A DNA stretch of 64,000 nucleotides from an uncultured Prevotellaceae bacterium (GTDB lineage: Bacteria; Bacteroidota; Bacteroidia; Bacteroidales; Bacteroidaceae): contig CACZVX010000017.1 of the NCBI GenBank assembly GCA_902784755.1, forward strand, positions 18,959-82,958, given 5' to 3'. Each line of letters opens with the position of its first letter. The stretch's first letter is position 1. Below the pieces are notes generated by a model. That model worked only from the letters and a program-made list of their open reading frames with translations, did no database searches and was not told the DNA's origin. Shown here in pieces: positions 8,485 to 17,332 of the stretch. A program made the position numbers and the translations under genes.

Positions 8485-9678
8485 TTAGCGAATTAATCCG
8501 GCTCCACCTTTGCCTTGTAGAACCGCTGGCACTTTTTTCGCCTTCATTGCATGATACGAATATGGTATAGTTACAAAACCTTTTTCCTCAACGGTGAATG
8601 GTTCACTAAAGAAATTATCTTTCAAATTCCATGCCTTGGCATCTTTCTGACGGAAGGGGATGTTGACTCCAAGGTTGTAATAGCAGCCCTCGATGAGCAT
8701 CTCACAGCCCATGCGGGCATTGGCAGCAACACTGTTGCCTGCACAATCATAAAGGCAGTTGAGTACGTGGATTGTACCCCAGCGGGCCATAGGCATACGT
8801 TGGTCACAGCCTTTTCCCCAAATGCAGTTGGCATAAGTCACATTCAGATTGTCAGCACCCTGACTAGGATTGTCGTTAGCTCCCACAAGATTGGTGTTCA
8901 TATGCATATAGGCACGATCGCTGTAAGTGAAGGTACACCATGAAACAGTAATGAAGTCTGCGCGAGAATTGATATCGAAGTTTGCATCCATTCCATCCAT
9001 GAATTCGCAGTGATCAACCCAGAGATGAGTAGTTCCACTAGCAGTGAGCATGTCGTCACCGCTGACATCCACAGAGCCCGGACCTTCAAAGCGTATGTTG
9101 CGTAAGATGATATTATCGCACCCGACGAGTTGAAGAATACCAGAACGGCGGAAATTTTCCTCAGGATCGTTCAGATAGTCTATCAATAACTGGCGAACAT
9201 GGTATTCAGCCTCTTCTCTTACACGATTTCCATTGCTCAGTGTATATCCGTTCCCTGAGGTCTTCATTGCCTTTACGTTGGCCGCATCGAGTTTGGCTAC
9301 TAAATCAGGAGTAACTTTAAATAGAGTATTCAAAAGAGCATTATTAATACCGCAGATGGTCTTATTCTTCAGTGCCTGTGCCCTCATGGTATGGCCAATC
9401 ATAAAGGGACCGTTACTGCCATCGAGTATGATAATATCATTCTCCTGAAGAGCTTTCAGGATGACTTTACTCATATCGCTTCCGTCGCTTTTCAGCGTAA
9501 TACTTTTGCCGCCTTCACCACCATTCAAGTTGAAGTAGCCGCCATTGAGACTGGTGCATACAGCCCATCCAAAAGGTTTACCCAAATCGTATTTGTTGTT
9601 TCCAGCTTGAATGGTGAACGCAGGAAAAATCACAGCTAAAAGCAGCACTATTATAGCGTGACAGTTGATTCGTTGCAT
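8485..9678 (-). CDS. pectate lyase, polysaccharide lyase family 1
   Basis: 397 residues from the ATG at 9678, which begins the signal peptide. The longer frame would start inside the promoter. The protein is a right-handed parallel beta-helix of the PL1 type, with W-V-D-H-C-E-F and D-x-N-F-D-I giving the calcium-binding acidic residues and R-M-P-M-A-R-W-G supplying the candidate catalytic Arg. It should cleave polygalacturonate by beta-elimination outside the cytoplasm. No SusC/SusD pair or other pectin gene is nearby, so it is not part of a visible polysaccharide utilization locus. It is divergent from the thioredoxin-hydrolase gene and shares its promoter palindrome. Confidence 0.9.
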   Translation of the reverse strand: MQRINCHAIIVLLLAVIFPAFTIQAGNNKYDLGKPFGWAVCTSLNGGYFNLNGGEGGKSITLKSDGSDMSKVILKALQENDIIILDGSNGPFMIGHTMRAQALKNKTICGINNALLNTLFKVTPDLVAKLDAANVKAMKTSGNGYTLSNGNRVREEAEYHVRQLLIDYLNDPEENFRRSGILQLVGCDNIILRNIRFEGPGSVDVSGDDMLTASGTTHLWVDHCEFMDGMDANFDINSRADFITVSWCTFTYSDRAYMHMNTNLVGANDNPSQGADNLNVTYANCIWGKGCDQRMPMARWGTIHVLNCLYDCAGNSVAANARMGCEMLIEGCYYNLGVNIPFRQKDAKAWNLKDNFFSEPFTVEEKGFVTIPYSYHAMKAKKVPAVLQGKGGAGLIR

Positions 9679-9706
9679 CTTGATTTGTTTAAAGAGTTTG
9701 TCAGTG

Positions 9707-9755
9707 CAAAGATAGGTCAATTTTTTGATTAATCAAAAAAATATTACTATTTTTG
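9707..9755. promoter_or_regulatory. overlapping divergent promoters built on a 20-bp perfect palindrome
   Basis: The palindrome TTTTTTGATTAATCAAAAAA occupies 9721-9740. To the right, TTTG (9724-9727), 20 nt and TATTTTTG (9748-9755) form the promoter of the thioredoxin-hydrolase gene. To the left on the minus strand, TTTG (9737-9734), 19 nt and TATCTTTG (9714-9707) form the pectate lyase promoter. One palindrome therefore supplies both -33 elements and could also be an operator. Confidence 0.7.
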
Positions 9756-9782
9756 CACGCAGATTAAAAATATATATTGGAT

Positions 9783-11093
9783 ATGAAAAAGAATGTTCTT
9801 TTGATGGCTGTGTTGATAGCTTTCTGTCTGACTTCTCAAGCACAAGACATGCAGCAGCGTGATGATGATTCAAAGTATGCAACGGAATTGGTGAAGGTTG
9901 GTGAACAGGCTCCCGATTTCAAAATGAAAACCGCTGAGGGAAAGACAGTGAAACTGAGTAAACTTGCTAAGGGCCGCTGGACATTGCTTGACTTCTGGGC
10001 TTCCTGGTGTCCTGACTGTCGAAAGGATATGCCCAGTTTGAAGCGTATGTATGCAGATTTTGCCCCCAAAGGTGTTCAGTTTGTGGGTGTATCCTTTGAT
10101 ACCGATGCAGAGGTATGGAAGAAGGCTATTGCACAATATGACCTGAAATATACACAGTTAAGTGAATTGAAGAAGATGCGCGAATCGGTTGTAGCTCAGG
10201 CTTATGGTGTGAAATGGATTCCCTCGATGGTGTTACTGAATCCAGAGGGAAAGGTCGTGATGAGTACGGTATTGGCAGACAAGATGGAACGTACTTTGTA
10301 TCAGACTTTTGCTCCAAAGGAACGCCCTGTCATCGGAACAACCGAAGAACTATCGATTGACGGGAGTCTTGGAAAACTGGCTGCTGTTATCCAAAAACCA
10401 TCGTTGGCACAGGGGCAGCAGTGTCCCATGGTGATGCTTTGTCATGGATTTGGCGGTTCAAAGGAAGGTCTGATGTTCGACCTTATTGCTGATTCTCTTT
10501 GCGCTCATGGTATAGCCTCTATTCGTTTCGATTTCAACGGACATGGCAAAAGTGAGGGCGAATTCGTAAATATGACGGTGCCCAATGAGATTGAAGATGC
10601 CAAGAAAGTATATGAATATGTGCGTGATTTACGTTATGTCAGTAAGGTTGGTATTTTAGGCCATTCTCAGGGAGGCGTGGTCGCTTCGATGACAGCGGGA
10701 GACTTTCCAGAAGATTTTGCAGCCGTGGTGCTGATGGCGCCTGCCGCTGTGCTCCGTGACGATGCTATCCGTGGCAGTACGATGGGCAAGACCTACGATC
10801 CTTATGATGATATGGAATATGTGGACCTTTGGGGTAAGAAACTGGGGCGCGACTACATCAAGACCGCTTTCCGTCTGCCAATCTATGAGACAGCCGCACA
10901 CTACCATGGTCCGGCTCTCATTATCCATGGTACTGCCGATCGTGTCGTACCTTATACCTATGGATTGCGTTACCATCAGATGTGGAAGGGAAGTGAATAT
11001 GAGGAACTGGAGAAGTTTGACCATGGTTTCTCGCAGAATGTCTGGCGTGCATCCCGACTGGCGAGCGATTTCCTTATCAAGACTCTGAAATAG
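9783..11093 (+). CDS. exported thioredoxin-like / alpha-beta hydrolase fusion
   Basis: 436 residues from the ATG at 9783 (the TTG two codons earlier is less likely). A signal peptide (to about residue 20) is followed by a TlpA/AhpC-TSA-like thioredoxin domain with W-C-P-D-C (Cys76, Cys79) and the cis-Pro segment K-W-I-P-S-M. From about residue 180 there is an alpha/beta hydrolase with G-H-S-Q-G-G (nucleophile Ser295), then H-G-T-A-D-R-V-V-P (Asp) and F-D-H-G-F-S (His), a complete triad. A redox domain plus an esterase/peptidase-like domain in one periplasmic chain suggests action on an oxidised or thioester-like substrate, but this is only inference. Confidence 0.85.
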   Translation: MKKNVLLMAVLIAFCLTSQAQDMQQRDDDSKYATELVKVGEQAPDFKMKTAEGKTVKLSKLAKGRWTLLDFWASWCPDCRKDMPSLKRMYADFAPKGVQFVGVSFDTDAEVWKKAIAQYDLKYTQLSELKKMRESVVAQAYGVKWIPSMVLLNPEGKVVMSTVLADKMERTLYQTFAPKERPVIGTTEELSIDGSLGKLAAVIQKPSLAQGQQCPMVMLCHGFGGSKEGLMFDLIADSLCAHGIASIRFDFNGHGKSEGEFVNMTVPNEIEDAKKVYEYVRDLRYVSKVGILGHSQGGVVASMTAGDFPEDFAAVVLMAPAAVLRDDAIRGSTMGKTYDPYDDMEYVDLWGKKLGRDYIKTAFRLPIYETAAHYHGPALIIHGTADRVVPYTYGLRYHQMWKGSEYEELEKFDHGFSQNVWRASRLASDFLIKTLK

Positions 11094-11115
11094 TGATCAG
11101 AATTATATTGTTATA

Positions 11116-12042
11116 ATGAAGATTATTTGTGATTTTATCACCCGTTGGATGGGTGTGCTTGTCTTAGTGGCAGCAGTGGCTGCCTTGCTGTTGCCTGATT
11201 TGTTTGTCGGTATAAAACCTTCGGTGATTAATCCCTTGCTGGGACTGGTCATGTTTGGTATGGGTCTTACTTTGCGATTGGATGACTTTCGCATTGTTTT
11301 CAGTCGTCCAAAAGATGTCATCACTGGTTGTCTGGCACAGTTTACCATTATGCCTCTTCTAGCATGGATTCTTGCCCGTATTTTCGGATTGACTGACGAA
11401 TTAGCTTTAGGAGTTGTGTTGGTTGGCTGTTGTCCAGGTGGCACGGCTTCTAATGTAATTACCTATTTGGCCAAGGGGGACCTCGCACTCTCTGTGGGAA
11501 TGACAGCCGTTAGCACCATACTTGCTCCCTTCCTGACTCCCTTGCTTACCTGGCTTCTGGCTGGACATCATGTAAATGTAGATATGGTGAGTATGTTCCT
11601 GAGCATTTTATGGGTTGTTATCCTGCCTATTATTTTGGGCTTTATAGTGAAAAGCATACTACCTAAATTTACAGAGCGTGCCATTGCTTATCTGCCGGCA
11701 TTCTCAACTTTGGCAATCGCTTTGATAGTAATTATCGTGGTTTCCCATAATGCAGCCAAACTGATGGTGGGTGGATTCCTTATTATCGTAGTCGTGATGC
11801 TCCATAATATCTTGGGTCTGACTTCTGGTTATCTTATCGGCCGCATGCTGAAATTGGAGAATAAGAAGCGGAAGGCCATCTCTATCGAGGTGGGTATGCA
11901 GAATTCAGGGCTAGCTAGCAGTCTGGCAACGATTCATTTCGCTGCATATCCACTAGCCACTGTTCCAGGTGCCATCTTCAGTGTGTGGCACAATATCTCT
12001 GGAGCGCTTGTCGCAAAAATCTATAATAGGGGGCTTAAATAA
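11116..12042 (+). CDS. bile acid:sodium symporter (BASS) family protein
   Basis: 308 residues, almost entirely hydrophobic, with about nine or ten predicted membrane segments. Family signatures include P-L-L-G-L-V-M-F-G-M-G-L-T near residue 45, C-C-P-G-G-T-A-S-N near 112 and the sodium-site-like segment E-V-G-M-Q-N-S-G-L-A near 260. It should import an organic anion with sodium across the inner membrane. Bile acids, pantoate and other acids are all known BASS substrates, and the sequence does not choose between them. It starts 22 nt after the thioredoxin-hydrolase gene, suggesting co-transcription. Its end overlaps the convergent yccF-like gene by 8 nt. Confidence 0.88.
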   Translation: MKIICDFITRWMGVLVLVAAVAALLLPDLFVGIKPSVINPLLGLVMFGMGLTLRLDDFRIVFSRPKDVITGCLAQFTIMPLLAWILARIFGLTDELALGVVLVGCCPGGTASNVITYLAKGDLALSVGMTAVSTILAPFLTPLLTWLLAGHHVNVDMVSMFLSILWVVILPIILGFIVKSILPKFTERAIAYLPAFSTLAIALIVIIVVSHNAAKLMVGGFLIIVVVMLHNILGLTSGYLIGRMLKLENKKRKAISIEVGMQNSGLASSLATIHFAAYPLATVPGAIFSVWHNISGALVAKIYNRGLK

Positions 12043-12403
12043 CTTCCTTACCGAATGGAGCCAAGGCAATCTTTGCCATGCGGAAGTGCATTTTGGCAAA
12101 TGGAATGCCCACAATGGTGATGGCCAGTAACAGACCGAAGAAGATGTGGGTAAGCCAGATCCAGATACCCCCGATGAAGAACCATAGTACATTCATGAAA
12201 AGGTTCAGGCAACCTGGCTGCTGCTCTTTTTCCACCACCTTCGAGCCAAATGGCCAAAGAGCGAGGATTCCAATTTTGAACGACTGGAGACCAAAGGGAA
12301 TGCCGATGATGGTAATCATCATGGCCACACCGGCAATTAAATACTCAATGGCGGTTTCAAGACCACCGAAAACCAACCAGATTATATTTCCTAATATCTT
12401 CAT
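12035..12403 (-). CDS. yccF: YccF-family small membrane protein
   Basis: 122 residues made of two similar halves, each with I-W-[LI] ... I-T-I-[IV]-G-I-P-F-[GA], the duplicated YccF motif. Four membrane segments are predicted. The function is unknown; E. coli YccF is an inner-membrane protein. A promoter on the minus strand fits TTTG (12458-12455), 21 nt and TAAATTTG (12433-12426). Confidence 0.85.
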   Translation of the reverse strand: MKILGNIIWLVFGGLETAIEYLIAGVAMMITIIGIPFGLQSFKIGILALWPFGSKVVEKEQQPGCLNLFMNVLWFFIGGIWIWLTHIFFGLLLAITIVGIPFAKMHFRMAKIALAPFGKEVI

Positions 12404-12518
12404 ATGTCTTTAATATTTGAGTTTTGCAAATTTACAACATTTTGACGTAACGTTCAAATGAAAAGTTGCAATTCTCAAATTTTTTTTATTATCTTTGCAT
12501 GCAGATAACCAAACGGAA

Positions 12519-13286
12519 ATGAAAAAATATATTTTAGACTTGAAAGTAGTGGCTAAGGAGTGCATTCATGAGAAATATGTACTGCTGAGGCTCACTGACG
12601 AGCAACCACTGCCTGAGATAATTCCTGGACAGTTCGTGGAAGTGCGTGTGGATGGTTCGCCTTCTACGTTTCTTCGCCGCCCTATCAGTGTGAACTTTGT
12701 GGATAGGGAAAATAATGAGTTGTGGTTGTTGGTAGCCACCATTGGTGATGGCACCCGACAGTTGGGACGACTGCAGGCTGGAGACATGTTGAACTGCGTG
12801 CTTCCCCTGGGTAATGGCTTCACTATGCCCGTAGAGAACAAAAAAGTGCTGCTGGTGGGTGGAGGCGTTGGAGTGGCTCCATTGCTCTATTTCGGACAGC
12901 AGCTGAAGGCACGTAATATGGAACCGACTTTCCTTTTAGGTGCTCGTTCTGCAAAGGATCTGCTGATGCTCGATGAGTTTGAAAAGTATGGCCGTGTGTT
13001 TGTGACCACTGAAGATGGAAGCGCGGGCGAACGTGGTTTCGTCACCCAGCATTCTCTGTTGCAGAAAGAAAACTTTGATCAAATCAGCACTTGCGGTCCT
13101 AAGCCTATGATGGTGGCGGTGGCCCGTTTTGCTCAGAAGGCTGATGTCTATTGTGAGGCGTCACTGGAGAATCTGATGGCTTGTGGATTGGGGGCTTGTC
13201 TCTGTTGTGTGGAGAAGACAACCGATGGCAACCTCTGTGTCTGTAAGGAGGGACCTGTGTTTGATGTTAAACGCTTAATGTGGTAA
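12519..13286 (+). CDS. pyrK: dihydroorotate dehydrogenase electron transfer subunit
   Basis: 255 residues from the ATG at 12519. The upstream in-frame ATG at 12495 lies inside the -7 box (TATCTTTG, 12490-12497), so it cannot be used. The protein has a ferredoxin reductase-like FAD domain (F-L-R-R-P-I-S-V), an NAD-binding domain (L-L-V-G-G-G-V-G-V-A-P-L) and a C-terminal [2Fe-2S] loop with Cys in C-G-L-G-A-C-L-C-C and C-V-C-K-E-G-P. It passes electrons from PyrD's FMN to NAD+ in the class 1B complex of pyrimidine synthesis. pyrD follows 3 nt later, and the pair is clearly an operon. Confidence 0.95.
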   Translation: MKKYILDLKVVAKECIHEKYVLLRLTDEQPLPEIIPGQFVEVRVDGSPSTFLRRPISVNFVDRENNELWLLVATIGDGTRQLGRLQAGDMLNCVLPLGNGFTMPVENKKVLLVGGGVGVAPLLYFGQQLKARNMEPTFLLGARSAKDLLMLDEFEKYGRVFVTTEDGSAGERGFVTQHSLLQKENFDQISTCGPKPMMVAVARFAQKADVYCEASLENLMACGLGACLCCVEKTTDGNLCVCKEGPVFDVKRLMW

Positions 13287-13289
13287 GGT

Positions 13290-14201
13290 ATGGCAAAACT
13301 GAATGTTAAGATAGGGCAACTAGAGCTCAAAAATCCCGTGATGACCGCTTCAGGAACTTTTGGCTATGGTTTGGAATTTGCGGATTTTGTTGACCTCAGT
13401 CAAATAGGCGGTATCATTGTGAAAGGTACGACGTTGAAGCCCCGTGAGGGCAACGATTATCCGCGAATGGTGGAAACTGCTCAGGGCATGCTGAACTGTG
13501 TTGGTTTACAGAACAAGGGCGTGGATTATTTTTGTGAACATATCTATCCGGATGTGCGGAAGATTGAAACACGGGTGTTGGTGAATGTCAGCGGTTCTTC
13601 GCCTGACGACTATGCTGAATGTGCTGCACGCATTGACGCATTGGAAGACATTCCCGCCATCGAACTGAATATTTCCTGTCCGAATGTGAAACAAGGCGGT
13701 ATGGCCTTTGGTGTCACTTGTGAAGGTGCTGCTTCTGTTGTGAGAGCCGTACGTCGACGTTACAGTAAGACGCTCATTGTAAAGCTTTCTCCTAATGTGA
13801 CGAGCATTGCCGACATCGCACGTGCAGTAGAGGTTGAGGGTGCCGATAGCGTTTCGCTCATCAACACATTGATGGGAATGAGTATCGACATTGAAAAACG
13901 CCGTCCACGGCTTAGCATCGGAACAGGAGGACTAAGTGGTCCTGCGGTTAAACCGGTGGCTTTGCGTATGGTGCATCAGGTAGCCAAAGCTGTTAAGATT
14001 CCCGTGGTGGGTTTAGGCGGTATTATGACAGCGGAAGATGCAATAGAATTCATGATGGCTGGAGCCACGGCCATTGAGATAGGTACGGCAAACTTCATTG
14101 ATCCCGCTGTCACTGTAAAGGTTCGAGATGGTATTAATGACTGGCTCGACCGTCATGGTTGCACCAGTGTTCAGGAAATCATCGGAGCTTTAGAAAGCTA
14201 A
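13290..14201 (+). CDS. pyrD: dihydroorotate dehydrogenase, class 1B catalytic subunit
   Basis: 303 residues, full length. The FMN barrel carries N-I-S-C-P-N with the Cys that replaces the Ser of class 2 enzymes as catalytic base, plus V-G-L-G-G-I and A-I-E-I-G-T-A-N phosphate-binding segments. It converts dihydroorotate to orotate in the cytosol and works with PyrK encoded immediately upstream, which defines NAD+ as acceptor. It is followed by a bidirectional terminator at 14225-14252. Confidence 0.96.
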   Translation: MAKLNVKIGQLELKNPVMTASGTFGYGLEFADFVDLSQIGGIIVKGTTLKPREGNDYPRMVETAQGMLNCVGLQNKGVDYFCEHIYPDVRKIETRVLVNVSGSSPDDYAECAARIDALEDIPAIELNISCPNVKQGGMAFGVTCEGAASVVRAVRRRYSKTLIVKLSPNVTSIADIARAVEVEGADSVSLINTLMGMSIDIEKRRPRLSIGTGGLSGPAVKPVALRMVHQVAKAVKIPVVGLGGIMTAEDAIEFMMAGATAIEIGTANFIDPAVTVKVRDGINDWLDRHGCTSVQEIIGALES

Positions 14202-14224
14202 AAGCAAGAATCTCTTCATATAAA

Positions 14225-14252
14225 AAGCGCCTCATCAGATGATGGGGCGCTT
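14225..14252. terminator. bidirectional terminator between pyrD and the TraB/GumN gene
   Basis: Stem AAGCGCC-TCATC / GATG-GGGCGCTT with a short AGAT-type loop. On the minus strand it is followed by TTTTTA, so it serves best for the TraB/GumN gene. The plus side has a weaker T-rich tail after pyrD. Confidence 0.75.
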
Positions 14253-14274
14253 CATTTGTTGATTTCATTCTGAT

Positions 14275-15174
14275 TTATTTCATACCTTCTACAGTGTAAC
14301 CAGCATTTTTCAGCAGTTGCAGAAGTCCTTTTTCACCAGGAAGTTTTTCGATACCAATGATAAAGAGGGTAGGGGCTCCCTTCATAATCTCAGGCATCTT
14401 CTGTGCCCATTGGGCAATGCGTTGCTGGCAGACAGTAGCCTCTTCATCGGTAGCATCGCAAGTGCCTCCCAGTTTTTCATTGAGGGCCTGTTCAATGGTG
14501 TTCATATTCTGTAGCATGTAACCGTTTAGAATATTGTCCATTTGCTTCTGATAGAAATCTTGATGGTCCACCACACACATCATCTGTTCTTTCTGACGAG
14601 TCTCCGGTATAGTCTGATAAACAGCGTTTGCATATTCCTCAATGGTTTCCAGTCCAAACATCGGCATATTATTCTTCTTGGCCAACTGCACGAAATATGC
14701 ATCAATCTGTGAAGTGGGATCGAAAGTTCCGCGATGGTTAGCCAGATAAAGCCAAATCTTCATGTCTTTAGTAAGAGCAGCGGGTGACCTCTTCTCAATC
14801 TTTTCGGCCAGCATGCGGTTGCGGAGATCTTGTCCCTGAGTTTTCATTAGGAAGGAGTTAAAACGCTTTAGTTCTTCTGCATTGAGCAGCTGTTGAATGG
14901 TCTTTCCCTCAGTGAGAGTAGCAGCGTCCTTCACGATTTGTGATGCATCGGCAGAAGCAGCGTCCATATTTAGTTCCCCATATATCTGATCAGAACCGTT
15001 AAGGGCGTCACTGACACCATTGATGAGCTGAACCATGGCTGCTGGAGCTAAGTTGTGGATACCCACCACATAGGAAGGTTTGGATAGCTCGTTGCCAGAA
15101 ATTTTATACATCAGCTGTGCCGATGTATTCAGGGTGCCAAGCCACAAGGCCATAACTAAAATAATTTGTTTCAT
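14275..15174 (-). CDS. TraB/GumN family exported protein
   Basis: 299 residues from the ATG at 15174; the codon two upstream is GTG. A signal peptide ends near residue 20 (T-S-A-Q). The mature protein shows the family pattern: Y-K-I-S-G-N near the start, a V-G-I-H-N strand (G-x-x-H, where TraB/Tiki-like proteins carry their first metal-associated motif) and an A-P-T-L-F-I-I-G-I-E-K-L-P-G-E-K-G-L motif near the C-terminus. Tiki-type relatives are metalloproteases, but no proteolytic role has been shown for most bacterial members. A 9-bp hairpin lies in its presumed leader. Confidence 0.8.
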   Translation of the reverse strand: MKQIILVMALWLGTLNTSAQLMYKISGNELSKPSYVVGIHNLAPAAMVQLINGVSDALNGSDQIYGELNMDAASADASQIVKDAATLTEGKTIQQLLNAEELKRFNSFLMKTQGQDLRNRMLAEKIEKRSPAALTKDMKIWLYLANHRGTFDPTSQIDAYFVQLAKKNNMPMFGLETIEEYANAVYQTIPETRQKEQMMCVVDHQDFYQKQMDNILNGYMLQNMNTIEQALNEKLGGTCDATDEEATVCQQRIAQWAQKMPEIMKGAPTLFIIGIEKLPGEKGLLQLLKNAGYTVEGMK

Positions 15175-15212
15175 ATACACTCGTTTTAAAGTTAAAAAAC
15201 CTTTTTTGAAAA

Positions 15213-15236
15213 GAGAGCGGCCAAACAGCCGCTCTC
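15213..15236 (-). terminator. 9-bp hairpin between aroC and the TraB/GumN gene
   Basis: GAGAGCGGC / GCCGCTCTC with a 6-nt loop, followed on the minus strand by TTTTC. It can be the aroC terminator. However, a -7 box (TACCTTTG, 15278-15271, minus) lies between aroC and the hairpin, so it may instead be a leader hairpin of the TraB/GumN gene. Confidence 0.6.
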
Positions 15237-15369
15237 AACCAACACAAAAACTAAACTAGACTTAACTAGACAAAGGTAGGATTTCACAACCCCTTCTCTT
15301 TGTCGACTGCAAATATAATTATTAACTTCGTAATAATATCATTTTCGCGTATATTTTTAACACATTTTG

Positions 15370-16473
15370 TCAACCTCTGTTCACGAACACACTTTTATTT
15401 ATCAAATAGTCATCAAGAACAACCATTGCAGCCATCGCTTCCACAATCGGCACTGCCCTTGGTAAAACACATGGATCGTGGCGTCCTTTAGCTTTAAGTG
15501 TAGTGGGTTGACCATCTAGATCTACGGTATTTTGCTCAGTGAGTATAGTAGCTACAGGCTTGAAAGCAATCCGCATATAGATGTCCTCACCATTGGAAAT
15601 TCCTCCCTGAATTCCACCACTGTGATTAGTAAGTGTCCTGATTATTTGCTCTTTGTTGCCTGTTCCTTGTCCCTTGCAGAATACGTCGTTCTGCTGAGAG
15701 CCAAAAGTATTGACGCAGTTGAAACCTTCTCCATATTCGAATCCCTTCACAGCATTGATACTGAGCATTGCCGCACCCAGTTGGGCATGTAGCTTATCAA
15801 ATTCTGGCTCTCCCAATCCGACAGGGCAACCCTTGATGACGCAGGTAATGATGCCACCGACGGTGTCGCCCTTAGCCTTTACAGATGCTATGAGCTCCTC
15901 CATCTCTTTTGCTTTCTCAGCAACAGGACAGCGTACGATGTTTTCTTCCACTTTCGAGAGGTCGTATTTTCGATAGTCTTTATCGAGGGAAATAGGACCC
16001 ACCTGTGAAGTATAAGCCTGAATAACCACGCCTAACTCCTTCAGTGCCAGTTTAGCAAGTGCACCACCCACGCAACGGGCTATCGTGATACGGGCAGACG
16101 AACGTCCACCACCCCGATGATCGCGAAAGCCGTATTTACTAAAATAGGTATAATCGGCATGTGAAGGCCGGAACAGACACCGCATATTTTCATAATCTTG
16201 TGAGTGCTGGTTCTCATTACGTACGATGAAGCCGATAGGGCTTCCCGTTGTCTTGCCTTCGAAAACACCGCTCAACAGTTCCACACGGTCGCCTTCCTTC
16301 CGGTCGGTGGTGATACGGCTTTGTCCGGGCTTACGCCTGTCCAGTTCCCGTTGTATGAAGTCCATGTCTACTTCAATACCTGCAGGCATCCCATCAACCA
16401 CACCACCGATGGCTGGGCCGTGACTTTCACCGAATGTAGTCAGCGTGAATATCTTTCCGAAAGTATTGCTCAT
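15370..16473 (-). CDS. aroC: chorismate synthase
   Basis: 367 residues, full length. The N-terminus has F-G-E-S-H-G (conserved His), then R-K-P-G-Q-S, R-N-x-N-x-H-S-x-D-Y and the FMN/EPSP-binding [12 protein letters not shown]. It converts 5-enolpyruvylshikimate 3-phosphate to chorismate, the branch point feeding the Phe/Tyr operon at 41-45 kb. It lies 139 nt downstream of slyD on the same strand, with a structured region and a TTTAAAG-type repeat between them. Confidence 0.96.
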   Translation of the reverse strand: MSNTFGKIFTLTTFGESHGPAIGGVVDGMPAGIEVDMDFIQRELDRRKPGQSRITTDRKEGDRVELLSGVFEGKTTGSPIGFIVRNENQHSQDYENMRCLFRPSHADYTYFSKYGFRDHRGGGRSSARITIARCVGGALAKLALKELGVVIQAYTSQVGPISLDKDYRKYDLSKVEENIVRCPVAEKAKEMEELIASVKAKGDTVGGIITCVIKGCPVGLGEPEFDKLHAQLGAAMLSINAVKGFEYGEGFNCVNTFGSQQNDVFCKGQGTGNKEQIIRTLTNHSGGIQGGISNGEDIYMRIAFKPVATILTEQNTVDLDGQPTTLKAKGRHDPCVLPRAVPIVEAMAAMVVLDDYLINKSVFVNRG

Positions 16474-16509
16474 TTCTAAATGGTTTCAGGTTTACGAATA
16501 TCATTCGTG

Positions 16510-16609
16510 ATTACGGGGGGCGCCTCAGTAAATGAAGCTAGCTTCTTTGCATTTAGCTTGCACCGTAATTTAGGTCTCAAGTACTTATGGTCTTTAAAGT
16601 CCTTAAAGA
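16510..16609. repeat. nested inverted repeats plus TTTAAAGTCC-type repeat
   Basis: An outer stem ATTACGG/CCGTAAT (16510-16516 with 16563-16569) encloses TAAATG/CATTTA (16529-16534 with 16550-16555). Next to it lies the dispersed repeat TCTTTAAAGTCCTTAAAGA (16591-16609), which shares an 11-nt core with the end of the ttcA-like gene. It lies between slyD and aroC. Confidence 0.5.
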
Positions 16610-16612
16610 TTA

Positions 16613-17200
16613 TTAGCAGCAGCCTCCGCCACAGTTTCCGCCACCACAGCCGCCTTCTCCGCAGTTGCCATCGCTACATCCACCGCATCCTCCGCAACCA
16701 TCAGCACCACTGATCATGTCAATCATCTGCTTAATTTCTTTCTCATTCGCGTCACGGTTCTCAATTACCGTGCCTATGAAATGAAGGTCCTGGTTGGCCA
16801 GAGGATGATTCATGTCGATAGTGACGTAATCTTCAGCAATTTCCTTCACGCGGCCCCAGAATCTTTGACCTTCTTCGTTCTGTAAAGGAATCTGGGCGTC
16901 CACTTTCACATGCTCGTCATCGAATTTGCCATCTACCATGAAGGTATCTTTCGGCAGTTCAAGAATACGCTCAGGGTCAATATCACCATAAGCATCCTCT
17001 TTTTTAATGACAAAGTCAAATGTCCCGTCTTCAGGAGTGGCCAGTATCTGCTGTTCGAATGTATCAAGTGCAACGCCAAATCCGCTCAGAAAAACGAAAG
17101 GACGCTCAAGGGTGGCTTCTTCAATGAGTTGTTCGTTACCGTTTTGCTCGATATAGAGCTTATAAGTGACGGCAAGGAATTTGTTTTGTTGATTTTCCAT
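16613..17200 (-). CDS. slyD: SlyD-type FKBP peptidyl-prolyl isomerase with Cys/Gly-rich tail
   Basis: 195 residues from the ATG at 17200; the longer frame would cross the promoter. It has an FKBP domain interrupted by an insert-in-flap domain, as in SlyD: F-L-S-G-F-G-V-A-L-D-T-F-E, K-K-E-D-A-Y-G-D-I-D, then V-T-I-D-M-N-H-P-L-A-N-Q-D-L-H-F. The last about 28 residues are almost only Gly and Cys (C-G-G-C-G-G-C and so on), a likely metal-binding tail resembling the nickel-binding His/Cys tail of E. coli SlyD but lacking His. It should act as a cytosolic folding catalyst and possibly a metallochaperone. A -7 box (TACCTTTG, minus) is at 17229-17236. Confidence 0.9.
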   Translation of the reverse strand: MENQQNKFLAVTYKLYIEQNGNEQLIEEATLERPFVFLSGFGVALDTFEQQILATPEDGTFDFVIKKEDAYGDIDPERILELPKDTFMVDGKFDDEHVKVDAQIPLQNEEGQRFWGRVKEIAEDYVTIDMNHPLANQDLHFIGTVIENRDANEKEIKQMIDMISGADGCGGCGGCSDGNCGEGGCGGGNCGGGCC

Positions 17201-17332
17201 AATGTATCTACTTTCTTTATTTTGATTGCAAAGGTAATGCAATTTTCGCGTTTTTTTTTGATTTACGTCAAAAAAACGGCAAAATCCTTCAAACAACGAA
17301 CAAAATATGCTATTCAACATAAAAATACCCGT

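Noticed and set aside
12495-12518. Earlier ATG for pyrK
   Set aside because: It overlaps the -7 promoter box, so the transcript cannot include it.
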